Shown piece by piece: positions 44,985 through 57,399 of a DNA stretch of 64,000 nucleotides. This DNA is from Anas platyrhynchos (Eukaryota > Chordata > Aves > Anseriformes > Anatidae), in NCBI RefSeq assembly GCF_047663525.1, contig NC_092616.1, positions 2,951,501 through 3,015,500 on the forward strand, read 5' to 3'. The stretch's first letter is position 1. Every line of letters starts with the position of its first letter. The notes below the pieces were generated by a model. That model saw only the letters and a program-made list of their open reading frames with translations. It ran no database searches and was not told the DNA's origin. Both the position numbers and the translations under genes were made by a program.

Positions 44985-46330
44985 TCAGCTCCTCCCGTCT
45001 GTGCCCCAGGCTGAGGGCATTGGGGCACATCTGGGCTGCAGCACCTCAGCTGTGGCACAAGGGCCAAACTCAAACTAGTCCCAGACCTTCTGCCCAAGAC
45101 CCAAGACATGCAAAGGCTTTCCAGCAGGGCAGAGACCTGCTGCCGTGGATGGCCGATGGCCATAGGAGGATGAAATGAGGGACCCGAAGGAGGGCAAGCC
45201 CTGGTGTTCCCAAGGCCAGAAGGAAACAGGCCTGGGCTGTGCCGCCCTGAGAGCAGAGGGCCTTTGTGGTGTTGGTGCAGCCCTGAGGGCCAGTGCTGGA
45301 GATGAGGCCGATCTCCAGGCAGGGGAAGGGGCTGCTGAAAATGTCCTTGGTATGGGCAACCTGTGATTCAGGGACACAGACAAAAAATCATTGGGTTGTG
45401 TCTGGATGGTACAATCAAAGAGGTGAATGAAGGATGGAGGTGATAAGCAGCAGAAATGTTTGCGAGCTGAACAACACAAGTGGAAACTCTTGTGTGATGT
45501 GCCTCATATCCATGCGTTGCCTGCCTCTACCGAATAGAGGTGGGACAGACCTTGGCTCTCTGGGAAGCAGTCACTTGCTCATAAGCACCAGGTCTACCAG
45601 AGATGCCCTCAGGAGTGTCCTTTAAGTACCAGTTGTGAATGGCCAGAGCTGTCCTGTGGGTCCTGTGCTGCCCGTGTCAGCTGCATGCTGTAATGGTGTT
45701 GGGCAGCATTGGCATCTCAGGTAGAACTGCAGGCCTGCAATTGGCTTTAAATGGAGCAGCTGCCCCGAATTTCATTAGGTAATATAGGAATGTCCATGAG
45801 CCAAATGCTGTTACAGTCCCTGGAGATGGAGGGAAAACCAGATGGAGAAGAGGGAGAGAGAGACTCAGCTCTCCCTGTGGCACAGTTCTCCATTGGGTCA
45901 GGTGGATGCCTCTACAGGCTGCCCTGAGCCTACTGAGGAGGGACAGGTTTAGTTGTCCTAAATGGGTGCATTTGCTGTCATATCAGCTGGCCAAAGGCAT
46001 CCCCCACCAGCCTCCAAGGGGATATCCCCATGTGCTGCCCTGTCCCTCAGGGTACCTCCATGAGAGTTTGCAGATGCCTGCACGTACCTCTGCCCCCTGA
46101 CATGTCACCAGGTGTTTGCAGCCCCCTGATTTCCTCCATCTCCATTAATGATCCTGGAGATGAAAAAAGGAGCACACCTGCAGCTGCCCATGTGGTGCAC
46201 ACCTGAAGTGAGGGCAGGCGAATCCCAGTTCCTATGTGCCTTGGGCAGGCATGGGTGTGAGCTGAGTGCCCTCCTAGCCACAGGATTAAAATCCAGCATG
46301 AGATGTCTTAACGGACTCTGCTGCCTGACT
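44985..46330. repeat. OR14-unit distal 5' flank, copy 4
   Basis: 44985-45310 is a direct duplicate of 10840-11180, and 46130-46320 of 11200-11400. The part between (45360-46080) is unmatched and shows no gene. Confidence 0.6.
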
Positions 46331-46339
46331 TTTTGGAGA

Positions 46340-47050
46340 AATGATCCTGCTGTCAAGAAGTGTGTGTGCCCAGGGGAGGGAGGGAAGCCCAGGGATCCCT
46401 TCAGGCTGTTTCCCAGCAGGTTCCCCTGCAGCCCCAGGGCCATGTGCAGGGAGCCTGGTGGGGGGCAGAGCAAGGGAGGCCTTGGGCTGGGCCTCTGCTG
46501 CTGAGCTGGGCCGGGCTCCTGGGCCCAAGGGGAGCTCCTGGCAAGCGGGCAGCACTGCACAGAGACAGCTCTGCCCAGGAGCAGCTCCTGTGCACAGTGC
46601 AGCAGGCCTGGGGGCACTGCCTGCAGAGACACAGTGCTTAAAGGCAGGCAGAAGTGGCAGGATGCCCAGAGCTCCCTGCAGGAGAAGACTTCGCAGCCCT
46701 GCACCCGGTAAGTCTCTGGCTGGAGGGCAATGCAGCCGCAGTTCGTGGAGGCAGGAGAAGCCGGGGGTGCAGGCAGGGGTGTCCAGCGCTGTGGTGCAGA
46801 GCAGGGTCCCTGCTGTGGCCCAGGGGCTGTGTGCCGGGGCAGGGCCTCTGCTGCCTGCCAGGCTCAGCACTCAGCCTGCCCGGGGAGCTGCCCAGGGCGC
46901 TGCGGGGAGAAGCTGCGGGTGGAAGGAGCCCCCCCTGGCAGGGCAGGGTCCTGCTGCTGGTGGGAGGCTGCTACCTGGGGCAGCCTGCTCACAGCTCCAC
47001 AGTGCAAGCAGGATGTATCCACGGGGACTTTGAAAGAGCAGGGATAAAGG
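46340..47050 (+). promoter_or_regulatory. OR14 5' cassette, copy 4
   Basis: Near-complete direct duplicate of 11520-12200, with the GTAAGT donor at 46708 after CTGCACCCG. The acceptor for the following receptor is at 48402-48403, implying an intron of about 1.7 kb, close to that of copy 1. Confidence 0.5.
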
Positions 47051-47254
47051 TGAGAATTCCTGTTCACTCTTAGCTTTCCAGACTCTCTGCTTACGTTTTT
47101 CTCTTCTTTGCCTCAGTGAGAAGAGAAATAAAGTCTGCTGTTTCAGGATAGGGGCTTTTACATCTAAGACTTCACAAGCAGCATTACAAGGACCACAGCA
47201 AGTCCCTTTCCTGCCTCTCAACCCCTAGAATGCTCCACCACCACTCACGCAGTG

Positions 47255-48403
47255 TCAGCAGGGTCTGCGTGACCTGGGCTCTAGGACATGTCCCCAGCGA
47301 GCTGCCCCTGGGCAGAGCCCTGCTGCCAGAAGGTGCCTGCAGGGCAGAGCTGAGCACCCAGCAGGTGGGATGGGGGCTGTGAGCTGCAGGCAGGAGGCGT
47401 GGGGACAGAGACCCAGCTGCAGGCAGGGACAGCTGCAGGCAGCAGAGCCATGGGCAGGGAATGGTAGGACAGTGCTAACAGAGTAGTCTGGCACCTCTCT
47501 GCCTTCTAGGTCACAGGATTGAGAACGTGACTCATAACATCAGCAGCAGAACCTCCAGCAGAGCAGAGTCTCCTGAGTTCTTGTCAGTCCCTCCCTGGCC
47601 TTGCCTCCCCTGGCAGAAGCCCTGTGCTATTTCTCTCTGTTCCTACACCTAGTGTTGCTGTTGTTGCTTTATGGCTCCCTGCAGATCTGGCTTTCAGCTG
47701 CAGCTCAAGCTCTGACCCTCTTGGTCCCACCACGCAGATCTGTCCTTAGAGGAAAGGTGCCCAAACCCCCTTCTAAACTCTGGGGCTTGGGGCAATGCAG
47801 TCTGGAGGGAAGGAAAAAGGTGAATCATCTTCCCAGACATTCTGGAGGCCACAATCATTGAGCAGTTCACTGTGGGCAACTTGACTGAGCCCTAAAGGAG
47901 TCTGGCTGAGACCAGGGTAGATGGACAGACTGGTTATCCTCACTGCACTTCACAAAATCCTCACAGGACATTCACAAAATCTCACCTGGAATGTAGGAAA
48001 AATGCCAGGGTTTTCTACCCTCAAAAGACTCCTCTGAGTGTCACAGATGCAGTTGGAACAAATTAAACCACAAATGCTGTTTGGCAGTCAAGAGTGTTGA
48101 GAATGGTAATGCTGGGAAGTCCACATATATCAGAGGTAGATTTAATCAGAGGTCTCTCCTGATTTCTTTATGTTTAGACCTGTAGGACAGGCGTGACTCC
48201 TCCAAAGTCCATAGCAGTGTCCCTACTCCCAGTAGCACTTGACTGTAGCACCATCCAAAGCTCAAACAACAGAGCAGGAGAAAAGTCCCAGAAATGGGAA
48301 AGTCACTGTAGGGGGTTTCAGTGAGACATGGATTAAGTTTTTCTCAGAGATCCCTCTCCTCATTATCACTGTCTTTCCTTCCTTGGATCATCCCTGTGTC
48401 TAG
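47255..48403 (+). repeat. OR14-unit proximal 5' flank, copy 4
   Basis: Direct duplicate of 12400-13532, ending in the acceptor CCCTGTGTCTAG. No gene lies inside. Confidence 0.7.
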
Positions 48404-48413
48404 GATGTCTCAG

Positions 48414-49463
48414 ATGTCCAACAGCAGCTCCATCACTGAGTTCCTTCTCCTGCCGTTCGCAGACACACGGGAGCTGCAGCTCCTGCACTTCGCGCTCTTC
48501 CTGGGCATCTACCTGGCTGCCCTCCTGGGCAACGGCCTCATCCTCACAGCCACAGCCTGCGACCACCGCCTCCACACCCCCATGTACTTCTTCCTCCTCA
48601 ACCTCGCCCTCCTCGACCTGGGCTGCATCTCCACAACTGTCCTCAAAGCCATGGCCAATTCCCTCTGGGATACGAGGGCCATTTCCTATGCAGGATGTGT
48701 TGCACAGGTCTTTTCATTTATCTTCTTGATATCAGCAGAGTATTTTCTTCTCACTGTCATGTCCTATGACCGCTACGTTGCCATCTGCAAGCCCCTGCAC
48801 TACAGGAGCCTCCTGTGCAGCAGACCTTGTGCCCAGATGGCAGCAGCTGCCTGGGGCAGTGGCTTTCTCTATGCTCTGCTGCACACTGCCAATACATTTT
48901 CCCTGCCCCTCTGCCAAGGCAATGCCGTGGACCAGTTCTTCTGTGAAATCCCCCAGGTCCTCAAGCTCTCTTGCACAGACTCCTACCTCAGGGAAGCTGG
49001 GCTTCTCACGTTCACTTCCTTTTTGGGTTTTGGATGCTTTGTTTTCATTGTGCTGTCCTATGTGCAGATCTTCAGGGCTGTGCTGAGGATCCCCTCTGAG
49101 CAGGGCCGGCACAAATCCTTTTCCACATGCATCCCTCACCTCTCTGTTGTCTCACTCTTTTTCAGCACTGTCATATTTGCCTACCTGAAGCCCCCTTCCA
49201 TCTCCTCCCCAAACCTGAACCTCATTGTGGCAGTTCTGTACTCAGTGCTGCCTCCAGTATTGAACCCCTTCATCTACAGCATGAGGAACCAGGATCTCAG
49301 GGATTCAATATGGAAACTGTTGATTGGGTTTTTATCTGTGGCCACAGGCTGTCTACCTTTTTCTGCAAATGACTCCCAGCGTATGTCACGACAGGCACTC
49401 TTGCCTTTCTCTTTGGTGTTTGTTGATTTATTTGGTTGTTTTTCCTTTGTGTCCTTGTTGTAA
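48414..49463 (+). CDS. Olfactory receptor, family 14-like, with extended C-terminus
   Basis: From MSNSSSITEF (48414) the frame runs 349 residues, about 30 longer than its paralogues. All core motifs are present: GN in TM1, LHTPMYFF, MSYDRYVAICKPLHY, SY, KSFSTCIPHL and PVLNPFIYSMRN. After MRN the tail diverges (LRDSIWKLLIGFLSVATG). Small indels put the ancestral stop, still visible as AAATGAC, out of frame, so translation continues through FSANDSQ to a later stop. TTVPKAM is TTVLKAM here. An in-frame ATG three codons upstream (48405) also lies past the acceptor at 48403 and could be used. AATAAA lies at 49568-49573. It is probably a receptor, but the tail makes function uncertain. Confidence 0.88.
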   Translation: MSNSSSITEFLLLPFADTRELQLLHFALFLGIYLAALLGNGLILTATACDHRLHTPMYFFLLNLALLDLGCISTTVLKAMANSLWDTRAISYAGCVAQVFSFIFLISAEYFLLTVMSYDRYVAICKPLHYRSLLCSRPCAQMAAAAWGSGFLYALLHTANTFSLPLCQGNAVDQFFCEIPQVLKLSCTDSYLREAGLLTFTSFLGFGCFVFIVLSYVQIFRAVLRIPSEQGRHKSFSTCIPHLSVVSLFFSTVIFAYLKPPSISSPNLNLIVAVLYSVLPPVLNPFIYSMRNQDLRDSIWKLLIGFLSVATGCLPFSANDSQRMSRQALLPFSLVFVDLFGCFSFVSLL

Positions 49464-49567
49464 TGTTGTCTACACAGAAAAGCCCTTCACATCCTTCTAC
49501 CTGAGTATTCCCTTGTCTGTGTGACCTATGGTTTCAGTGAAAAAAGGCTCTCTGTGTATTTTATCAA

Positions 49568-50388
49568 AATAAATGAAGCTGGAGCAATTTCTTTCTCTGA
49601 GATCTATTTTCAGTGGATTAATAAACAGGAATAGTAAACCTTTTTCTCTCTGCAGCAGGTCAGGGCAGGTTGCCCTGGTCCTGGGTGGAAGGAGATGCCT
49701 GAAGACCCCCAGGAATGGTACGGAGGGGCTGAAGGCCTCTGAGGGTCTGATGCAGAGGAGAACGGGACACAGCAGGGGACACTGACCTCTGTATGCTTGT
49801 GCCATGGTACCAAGATGAACTATTCCTGCTGAAGTTACAGTTAAAGAGGAAACAAAAGGAACACAAGGCCACTGCCGAATTTATCAGGAAGAGCTGTATA
49901 AAGATCAGAGTTTGTTAGCTTGTCGTCTTTGGCCTGACCCAAATGATGTGGCAGGTCTTTCCCAACCTACATGGCACTATGGTTCTATGTTTCTATGAGT
50001 CTAACATAAGTCACAATCATTGGAAGGCAGCCACTGCAGTCTGGGAACTTGAGACTGTGGCCTAGGTAAAACCATAGGTTCTGTGAGGGATTCCTGCGGG
50101 AATGCACCATGCATCCTGGCACACTTGCCAGTGGATTGCTGGAGTTAACTACACTTGAAATGGCCATTGAGACCCTGAGAAACTCGTCTTGAGTCACGTG
50201 TGACAACCTGAGGCTGAAAGACTCAATAGCAGGTGACTGTGAGTGGCTGTGGCAGAGCTCAGCAGCTTGTCCCAGTCTGGGAATATGTCCCCTTCCAACT
50301 AGGGAAATTAAAAGCAATTAATATGAACAGACTCATCAGGTCAATCAGCGTAGTATGGGGAAGTAATAGTTATTGCACGGTAGGTGCA
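49568..50388. repeat. OR14 3' flank with low-copy repeat and a CR1 end
   Basis: 49650-49805 is a relative of the 9241 and 52400 blocks. 49890-50005 resembles a CR1 3' end (CTTTCCCAACCTACATGGCA then CTATG repeats). 50006-50380 shows nothing recognised. Confidence 0.5.
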
Positions 50389-50978
50389 TGTCCTGGTTTC
50401 AGTTAGAACAGAATTATTTTTCTTCCTAGTTGCTGGTAGAATGCTGTGTTTTGGCTTAGGATGAGAAGAGTGCTGATAACACCCCGATGTTTTAATTGTT
50501 GCAGAGTAGTGCTTACACCAAGCCAAGGACGTCTCAGTTTCTTGCTCTGTCCTGCCAATGAGCAGGCTGGGGGTGCAGCAAGAGCTGGGAGGGGACAGAC
50601 CCAGGACAGGTGACCCAAACTAGCCAAAGGGGTATTCCATACCATCTGGGGTCATGCTAAACAATATATAGGGGTGGCTAGCCAGGGGGAGGGGGCCGGA
50701 CTGCTCGGGGTTAGGCTGGGCATCGGTCAGCGAGTGGTGAGCAATTGCATTGTGCATCACTTGTTTGTACATATTATTAGTAGTAGTACTATTGTCATCA
50801 TTGTATTATTATTATTATTATTATTATTGTTATTATTATTTTCCTGTTTTATTAAACTGTCTTTATCTCAACTCACGGGCTTCACTTTCCATTTCTCTCC
50901 CCTGTCCCAGAGAGGGAGGGGGGAGGGTGAGCGAACGGCTTCGTGGTGTTTAGCTGCCGGCCGGGTTAAACTACGACA
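50389..50978 (+). mobile_element. Solo LTR with perfect 5-base target duplication
   Basis: Same family as 37688-38284, in the opposite orientation. It runs from TGTCCTGGTTTCAG to AAACTACGACA (590 bases). The target duplication GTGCA lies at 50384-50388 and 50979-50983. It has the same TATA-like region and a TTA microsatellite. No internal genes remain. Confidence 0.92.
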
Positions 50979-50983
50979 GTGCA

Positions 50984-52399
50984 GCAGGCAATAGGCCTTG
51001 GATTGGGCCTCAGAAGACTCAAGCAGATTAAATCCGGTTCATCCGTGAGCTAAGACAAACACTGTGAGCACAGAGAAGGACACGGAGTGGTGCCCTCCCA
51101 TGAAGGAGGATGCAGAGCGCAGCTGTAAGAGGCGTCTTGCTTGTGCCACAACCAACACAGGTTCAGCTGAAGTGAAAGCCCCAGCCCAGGACAATGGAGT
51201 GAAGGTCCCTGGGCACAACTGCAGAAAGACTTTGCAAGGCCAGTGACAGTTTGAAACACCAAATGCATCTTGGTGGTAGTAGGTCCTTTTGGCACATGGG
51301 CAGATGTCCTCCCTGGCAAAACCACCACGGAGGCCACCACTGCAAAGCTGCTGCATAACACCGACTTTTGTCCCCGGGGTCCAGACAGGGGAGAGGGAAG
51401 GGGAGAGGCAGGCCGTGGGGAGGGGGCTGGAGTGAGGTCACTGCCACTGCAGCAGCCTGATTGGCCCTCAGAAGGGCTGGCCGGCAGGCACTGTGACATC
51501 ATCCCGCGCATCAGAGAGCCCCCTGGGCAGCAATGACGTCACTGCAGAGGGGAGGGCGAGGGGCTGGCAGAGCCCCATCGAGGGGCTGGCTGGGGGTCCC
51601 CTCTGCTGCAGCCACCTGGCGGTGCGGGGCAGGCAGGAGGGCAGGAAGGGTTCGTGGCCGCCTTGCTCAGGACGAGCCCTGGGTGAGCTGGGTGAGAAAT
51701 CTGAGCCTTAGCTCCAGCAGAAGCTCTTCTCTTTGCTCTTGACTTTTCTTGGTAACACCACTTCCAGGTGAGCTCTGCCCTTGCTAAAACCATACCTCCA
51801 TCTCCACCATAAATTTCTGTTTTGGAGCCTGTCCTTGCTGTCACCCCCTGGCAGATCCTTCGTGGCTCCTCTCAGCGCCCTGTCCCTGCATTGTCCCAGC
51901 CCCACTGCCCCACACATGGTCCCGCAGCCGTGCTGCCAAGGCGCTGCACATGGCAGTGCACATTCAGGGCTGGATGGATCTCCCCCCATTACAATCATAA
52001 TGGCATTAAGATTGTAATGTCATTAGGATTGTAATGTCCTAATGGTCCCCTCCTGCCATGGCCCTCCTTCCTTTGCAGCCTCCTCCAGCCCATGGCTCTG
52101 CCCTGACCCAGCCATGTCCCATGGGGGCATCTGCAGACAGCCCAGCTCCAGGTCTGCAGGGATGTGGGCCAGGACCAAGACCAGCACGGTTGGCCATTCC
52201 CCTGACACGGGTCCTGAGTGCCAGCTCTTGACCTCCCTGCCCCCTGCCCACCTCCCTGCCCTCTGCTCACCTGCCTGCCTTTTGCCCAGCCAGTGGCACT
52301 AGCCCCATGTCAGTGCCTACTGTAAGTTGCTGCAGGGCTCTGGGCACTGCCATCACAGCCACAGCCCCTCTGAAGGCCACAGCAGCTCCTGGGGGCACA
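50984..52399. repeat. Centre of the inverted repeat: GC-rich DNA with a duplicated block
   Basis: 51770-52000 is a direct relative of 40320-40600. A full CRE palindrome TGACGTCA lies at 51534-51541 in a GC-rich area (51360-51680). No gene is recognised; open frames on both strands are explained by GC content. Confidence 0.5.
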
Positions 52400-53068
52400 G
52401 AGGGCTCAGCCCCACAGATGCGGACATCCATGGCACAAGCGTACAGAGGTCAGTGTCCCCTGCTGTGTCCCCTGCTCTCTTCTGCAGAAGATCCTCAGAG
52501 GCTTGCTGCCCCTCCGTGCCATCCCTGGAGGTCCTCAAGCATCTCCTACTGCCCCAGGGCCAGGTTAGCCTGACCCGAGCTGCTGCAGCCAGAAGGGTGT
52601 TTGCTATTGCCATTACTTCCTGATCAGCTGAGAGTGGGTCTCAGACAAAGAAGTTGTTTTGGTTTCATTTATTTTGTTTAAATACACAAAGACTCTGGCT
52701 CCTTATTTATGCAAAGCCTCAGGGTCACACAAGATATCCATCAGGCTGGATGCGGCTCTGTGCAGCCTGCTTTAGTGCTTGGCAACCCTGCCCAGAACAG
52801 AGGGGCTGAAATTACATGACCTTTAGGGTCCTTTTCATGAGTCTGTTACATGTTGGTAATTGAGTACAACAGGATGAAAAACAGCATTTCTTTGTGGAAA
52901 ACATTATCACACAGGGAAAAAGAAAAACAAAACCAAACAAATCCCTCCAGAAGTTAAGAAAGGCTTTCCATGTCTTTACATAAACTGTAATTCATCTGAA
53001 GAAGGAAAGAAGCAGTTCATAGCTGCGGAAAGGCACAATGAGTTTCCTCAGCATATCCTGAAAAACAT
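52400..53068. repeat. OR14 3' flank of the minus-strand pseudogene
   Basis: 52400-52640 is the inverted relative of 9241-9400 and 49650-49800. A minus-strand AATAAA lies at 52668-52673. The remainder is unremarkable. Confidence 0.5.
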
Positions 53069-53983
53069 CTATGACATCACTTTCCTAATGCCATTCTTGA
53101 GCTCCTGGTTTCTAATGCTGTAGATGAGGGGGTTCATTGCTGGGGGCATCACCGAGTACAGGAAAGACATCACCAGGTTCAGGGATGGGGAGGAGATGGA
53201 AGGGGGCTTCAGATAGGCAAACATGCCAGTGCTGAGAAACAGAAAGACCACAGCCAGGTGAGGGAGGCATGTGGAGAAGAGTTTGTGGCGTCCCTGCTCA
53301 GAGGGCATCCTCAGCACAGCCATGAAAATCTGTACATAGGAGAAAAGAATGAAAGCAAAACACCCCCAGAACAGAAAACAACTAACTGAGAGAAGCCCAA
53401 TTTCCCTGAGGTAGGCATCTCAGCAGGAGAGCTTGAGGATCTGGGGGATTTCACAGAAGAACTGGTCCATGGCATTGCCTTGGCAGAGGGGCAGTGAAAA
53501 TGTACTGGCTGTGTGCAGGATAGCATTGAGAAAGCCACTGCCCCAGGCAGCTGCTGCCATCTGGGCACAAGCTCTGCTGCCCAGGAGGGTCCCATAGTGC
53601 AGGGGCTTGCAGATGGCAACGTAGCGGTCTTAGGACATGACGGTGAGAAGGGAATACTCTGCTCCAACCAAGAAAGCAACGAAAAAGAGTTGGGCAGCAC
53701 ATCCTTGATAGGAGATAGCCCTGGTGTCCCAGAGGGAATTGGCCATGGCTTTGGGGACAGTGGTGGAGATGCAGCCCAGGTCAAGGAGGGCGAGGTTGAG
53801 GAGGAAGAAGTACAAGGGGGTGTGGAGGCGGTGGTCGCAGGCTATGGTGGTGAGAATGAGGCCATTGCCCAGGAGGGCAGCCAGGTAGATGCCCAGGAAG
53901 AGCGCGAAGTGCAGGAGCTGCAGCTCGCGTGTGTCTGCGAATGCCAGGAGGAGGAACTCGGTGATGGAGCTGCTGTTGGACAT
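53069..53983 (-). pseudogene. OR14 olfactory receptor pseudogene, two nonsense codons
   Basis: Full-length alignment to the intact paralogues from MSNSSSITEF (53983) to the tail shows one continuous frame broken by a TAA at 53630-53632, in place of Tyr of the MSYDRY motif, and a TGA at 53420-53422 in the second extracellular loop (LSC, stop, DAYLRE). The frame then stops after KVMS, at the codon position where the 24255 copy also stops, so the C-terminal tail is lost as well. There are no frameshifts, so decay is recent. The acceptor upstream (CTTCCTTGCGTAG) is kept. Confidence 0.93.
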
Positions 53984-53989
53984 CTGATC

Positions 53990-55270
53990 TTCCTGGACCA
54001 GGGGGACTACGCAAGGAAGAAAAGACAGTGATTATTAAGAGATAAAACCTAATGCTGTTCCCATCCAAACACCCCTACAGTGACTTTCCCCTTTCTGAGG
54101 CGTTTCTTTTGCTCCCTTGCCTGAGATCTGGTTGGTGCTGGAGGAATGTGGCCCTGGGAGCAATGGTCTCTGCTGTGTGTGCTGGAGGATTCAGACCTGT
54201 CCTACAGCTCTACATGAAAAGAAACCAGGAATGATCGCTGATTAAATCTACCTCTGTATTGGACTTCACAGCATTATCACTCTCAACACTCTTTACTGAT
54301 GTACTTGTAATTTACTTTGTTCTATCTGCATCACACTCAGGAGCATTTTTAGAGGGTAGAAAACCCTCTAAAAAAAAAAAAGCTGTAAGGTATACCAGAT
54401 GAGCTTTTGTGAGTCCCGGAAGGCAAAGTGACTGTCCTTAGTGCAGTGAGGATAGCCTGTCTGTCCATCGACCCTGGTCTCTAGGGCTCAGTCGAGTTAC
54501 CCACATTGAGCTACTCAATGATTGTGGCCTCAGAAAAGTCCCTAGAAGGAGATACAGCTTTGTCCCTGCCCCACAGACTGCAATGCCGAGAGCCTCACAG
54601 GTTAGAAGGGGAACTCTGGGCACCTTCCTCCTATGGACACATCTGCGTCGTGGGACCCAGAGGGTAAGTTCATGAGCTGCAGCTGAAAGCCCCATCTCCA
54701 AATCTGCAGGGAGCCATAAAGCAAGAACAGCAGCTGCAGCTCCAAGAAGAGAGAGGAATGGCACAGGGCTCCTGCCAGGGGAGGCAAGGCGAGGGACCAA
54801 CAGGAACTCAGAAGGGCCTGCTGTGAGTGAGGTCCTGCTACTGAGGTTATGAGTCACGTCCTGAATCCTGTGGCCTAGAGGGCAGAGAGGTGCCAGACTA
54901 GTCTGTTCGCACTGTCCTGCCAATCCCTTGCCATGGCTCTGCTGCCTGCAGCTGTCCCTGCCTGCAGCTGGGTCTCTGTCCCCACGCCTCCTGCCTGCAG
55001 CTCACAGCCCCCATCCCACCCGCTGGGTGCTCAGCTCTGCCCTGCAGACACCTCCTGGCAGCAGGGCTCTGTCCAGGGGCAGCTCGCTGGGGACATGTCC
55101 TAGAGCCCAGGGCACACAGACCCTGCTGACACTGTGCAAGGGGTGGTGGAGCTTTCTAGGGGCTGAGGGGCAGGAAAGGGACTGAATGGGTGTCCTTGTA
55201 AACTTCCTTCTTATGACATGTAAGCCTTGGTCTCTTCTTGGAAATAACAGCTTCTATTTCTATTCCCAGT
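53990..55270 (-). repeat. OR14-unit proximal 5' flank, right arm
   Basis: Inverted relative of 12400-13530 and 47255-48403. The strongest match is 54900-55180. No gene lies inside. Confidence 0.65.
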
Positions 55271-56165
55271 GAGCTAAAAGAAGAGAAAACTGAAAGCAGA
55301 GGCTAAGGAAAGATGAGAGTGAAGTTCCCTTTGAAATTGCCTTGGTTTGTTGTGCAGCTGTGAGCAGGCTGCCCCAGGCAGCAGCCTCCCACCAGCAGCA
55401 GGACCCTGCCCTGTCGGGGGGGCTCCTTCCACCCGCAGCTTCTCCCCGCAGCGCCCTGGGCAGCTCCCCGGGCAGGCTGAGTGCTGAGCCTGGCAGGCAG
55501 CAGAGGCCCTGCCCCGGCACACAGCCCCTGGGCCACAGCAGGGACCCTGCTCTGCACCACAGCCCTGGACACCCCTGCCTGCACCCCCGGCTTCACAACC
55601 TGCAGCTGGCCTGTGACAAGGGAGCCCTCGGGGCCTGGACAATGACCCTATGGCAGGGAACCCCTGTGCTGGAGCATGTCCTTCTCTCCAAGAAATAAAC
55701 ACGCTCTGCCTACAGCCTCATCTGCTCTGGAACAATCCAGGTCTAGGGCACATCCAGGATACTCCAGTGCATTGCAATGCACTTAGACTTACCGTGTTAA
55801 GGGTTGCAAGCATTGCTTTTCCAGTATACTCTCAGCTTTCTAACACTCCATGCGGTCTTTAACAACTCTCCCTTCTGTCCCCTCCCAGTGCCAGCTGCAG
55901 GCAGTGCCCCCAGCTCTGCTGCGCTGTGCAGAGGAGCTGCTCCTGGGCAGAGCTGTCTCTCTGCAGTGCTGCCCGCTTGCCAGGAGCTCCCCTTGGGCCC
56001 AGGAGCCCGGCCCAGCTCAGCAGCAGAGGCCCAGCCCAAGGCCTCCCTTGCTCTGCCCCCCACCAGGCTCCCTGCACATGGCCCTGGGGCTGCAGGGGAA
56101 CCTGCTGGCAAACAGCCTGAAGGAATCCCTGGGGGTTCCCTCTCTCCCCTGGGCAGACACACTTC
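55271..56165 (-). promoter_or_regulatory. OR14 5' cassette, copy 5, putative exon replaced
   Basis: 55344-55592 and about 55883-56165 match the other cassettes, but 55593-55882, which should hold the conserved donor segment, is unrelated sequence. A different GTAAGT lies there at 55792 (minus). The downstream receptor (53983) is a pseudogene. Confidence 0.5.
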
Positions 56166-57399
56166 TTGACAGCAGAATCACCTCTCCTAAAATAAAAATA
56201 AAGTTAATAAAATCTGTATAAGATTCACCTTCCTTTGTCCTGTCCATGGGATTGGCAGCAGGCTGGGAGAGCCCTTGTGGGTGAAGGTCAGAGGAGAGCC
56301 AATCAGGGGTACAGCATGATCATGCTGAATGGGTGCAGCTTCTTCAGAAGAGACAATTGGGCACGATCCAATTCTTCACATGTAGAGGTTGCTCCACGTG
56401 AAGAATCTGTCTCGATGCACGGATCTCTTCTATGGACTGGGCAGCAGACTGGGGGAGCCCTTATGGTTTAGGGACTAAAGCCAGTCAGGGTGACAGCATG
56501 GCAGGAGGTAAATGTCTGCAGCCAGGCTGAAGAAGTGGGCAAAGTCTTGTGGAAGCCATTGGAGTAAGTTGAGTTCAATGACTCCATGTCACTGTGGGGG
56601 ACTTTATTCACTCTGACAATCACAGGAAAGAGACACTGCTGGGTTCGAACATTCCCCATGGTTTCTATGGGTTCTTGGAGAAAGCTTCTGTGCACAGCTG
56701 CCAGATGGGCCAACCTAGGTGATGTTCACCAGGATCTGGCACTTGCAAACAGGAAAACCTGTGTCTTGACACTCCTCTTGCACAAGGCATGTGGTAGTCC
56801 AGTTGCTTTTCAGCACATGGAAAGAGATGAGCTGCACAGGCTCAGCCTTATGTTTCCCTGCAGCCCACTTGACATGGTCCAGCTGACACGGGACCACGTA
56901 CATCTGTGTGCAGTACAGTCAGGGGCTGTAGTCCTGTCTTCAGCATGCCACAGGTCTCCTGAAATGAGAGAGCTTAGATCCTAAATCAGGATGGGTTCCT
57001 CCTCCACTGTGCACACAGAGACACAAGTGGTCTCCTGCAGGCAGATCTGGCAGCCCAGCTGCAATGGGCAGGCTGCCCCCCCACCTCAGCCTCTTCTGGG
57101 GTCTCCACCTCCTCTGAAGGCCCAAAGCTGTGGGCCATGGGGAGGCTGTGGCAGCCTACAGGAGAGCATGACATCCATCCTAGACCATTCTCCCCACTCC
57201 CCTTTTTGTCTGCAGTGCTGCCCTACTCCTCTCTCTCATCATGACATGTTGAGGGTACGTCTGCCCTTCCCTCGTGTACCACCTCTGGCTCCTGCATGGC
57301 AGACTGGGGGATGGTGCTGAGGCCCTGGCATGTACTCCAATTCACTCTGCAAAACCCAAGTTTCTTTCAGAAGTGAGTTCTATGCAGAGAAGTGTTCAG
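56166..57399. repeat. Right arm, unmatched part
   Basis: 56240-56310 and 56433-56500 are loose direct repeats (GGCAGCAGGCTGGGAGAGCC type). A small hairpin lies at 56371-56406. 56620-56850 is an inverted relative of 10300-10440. No gene is recognised. Confidence 0.45.
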
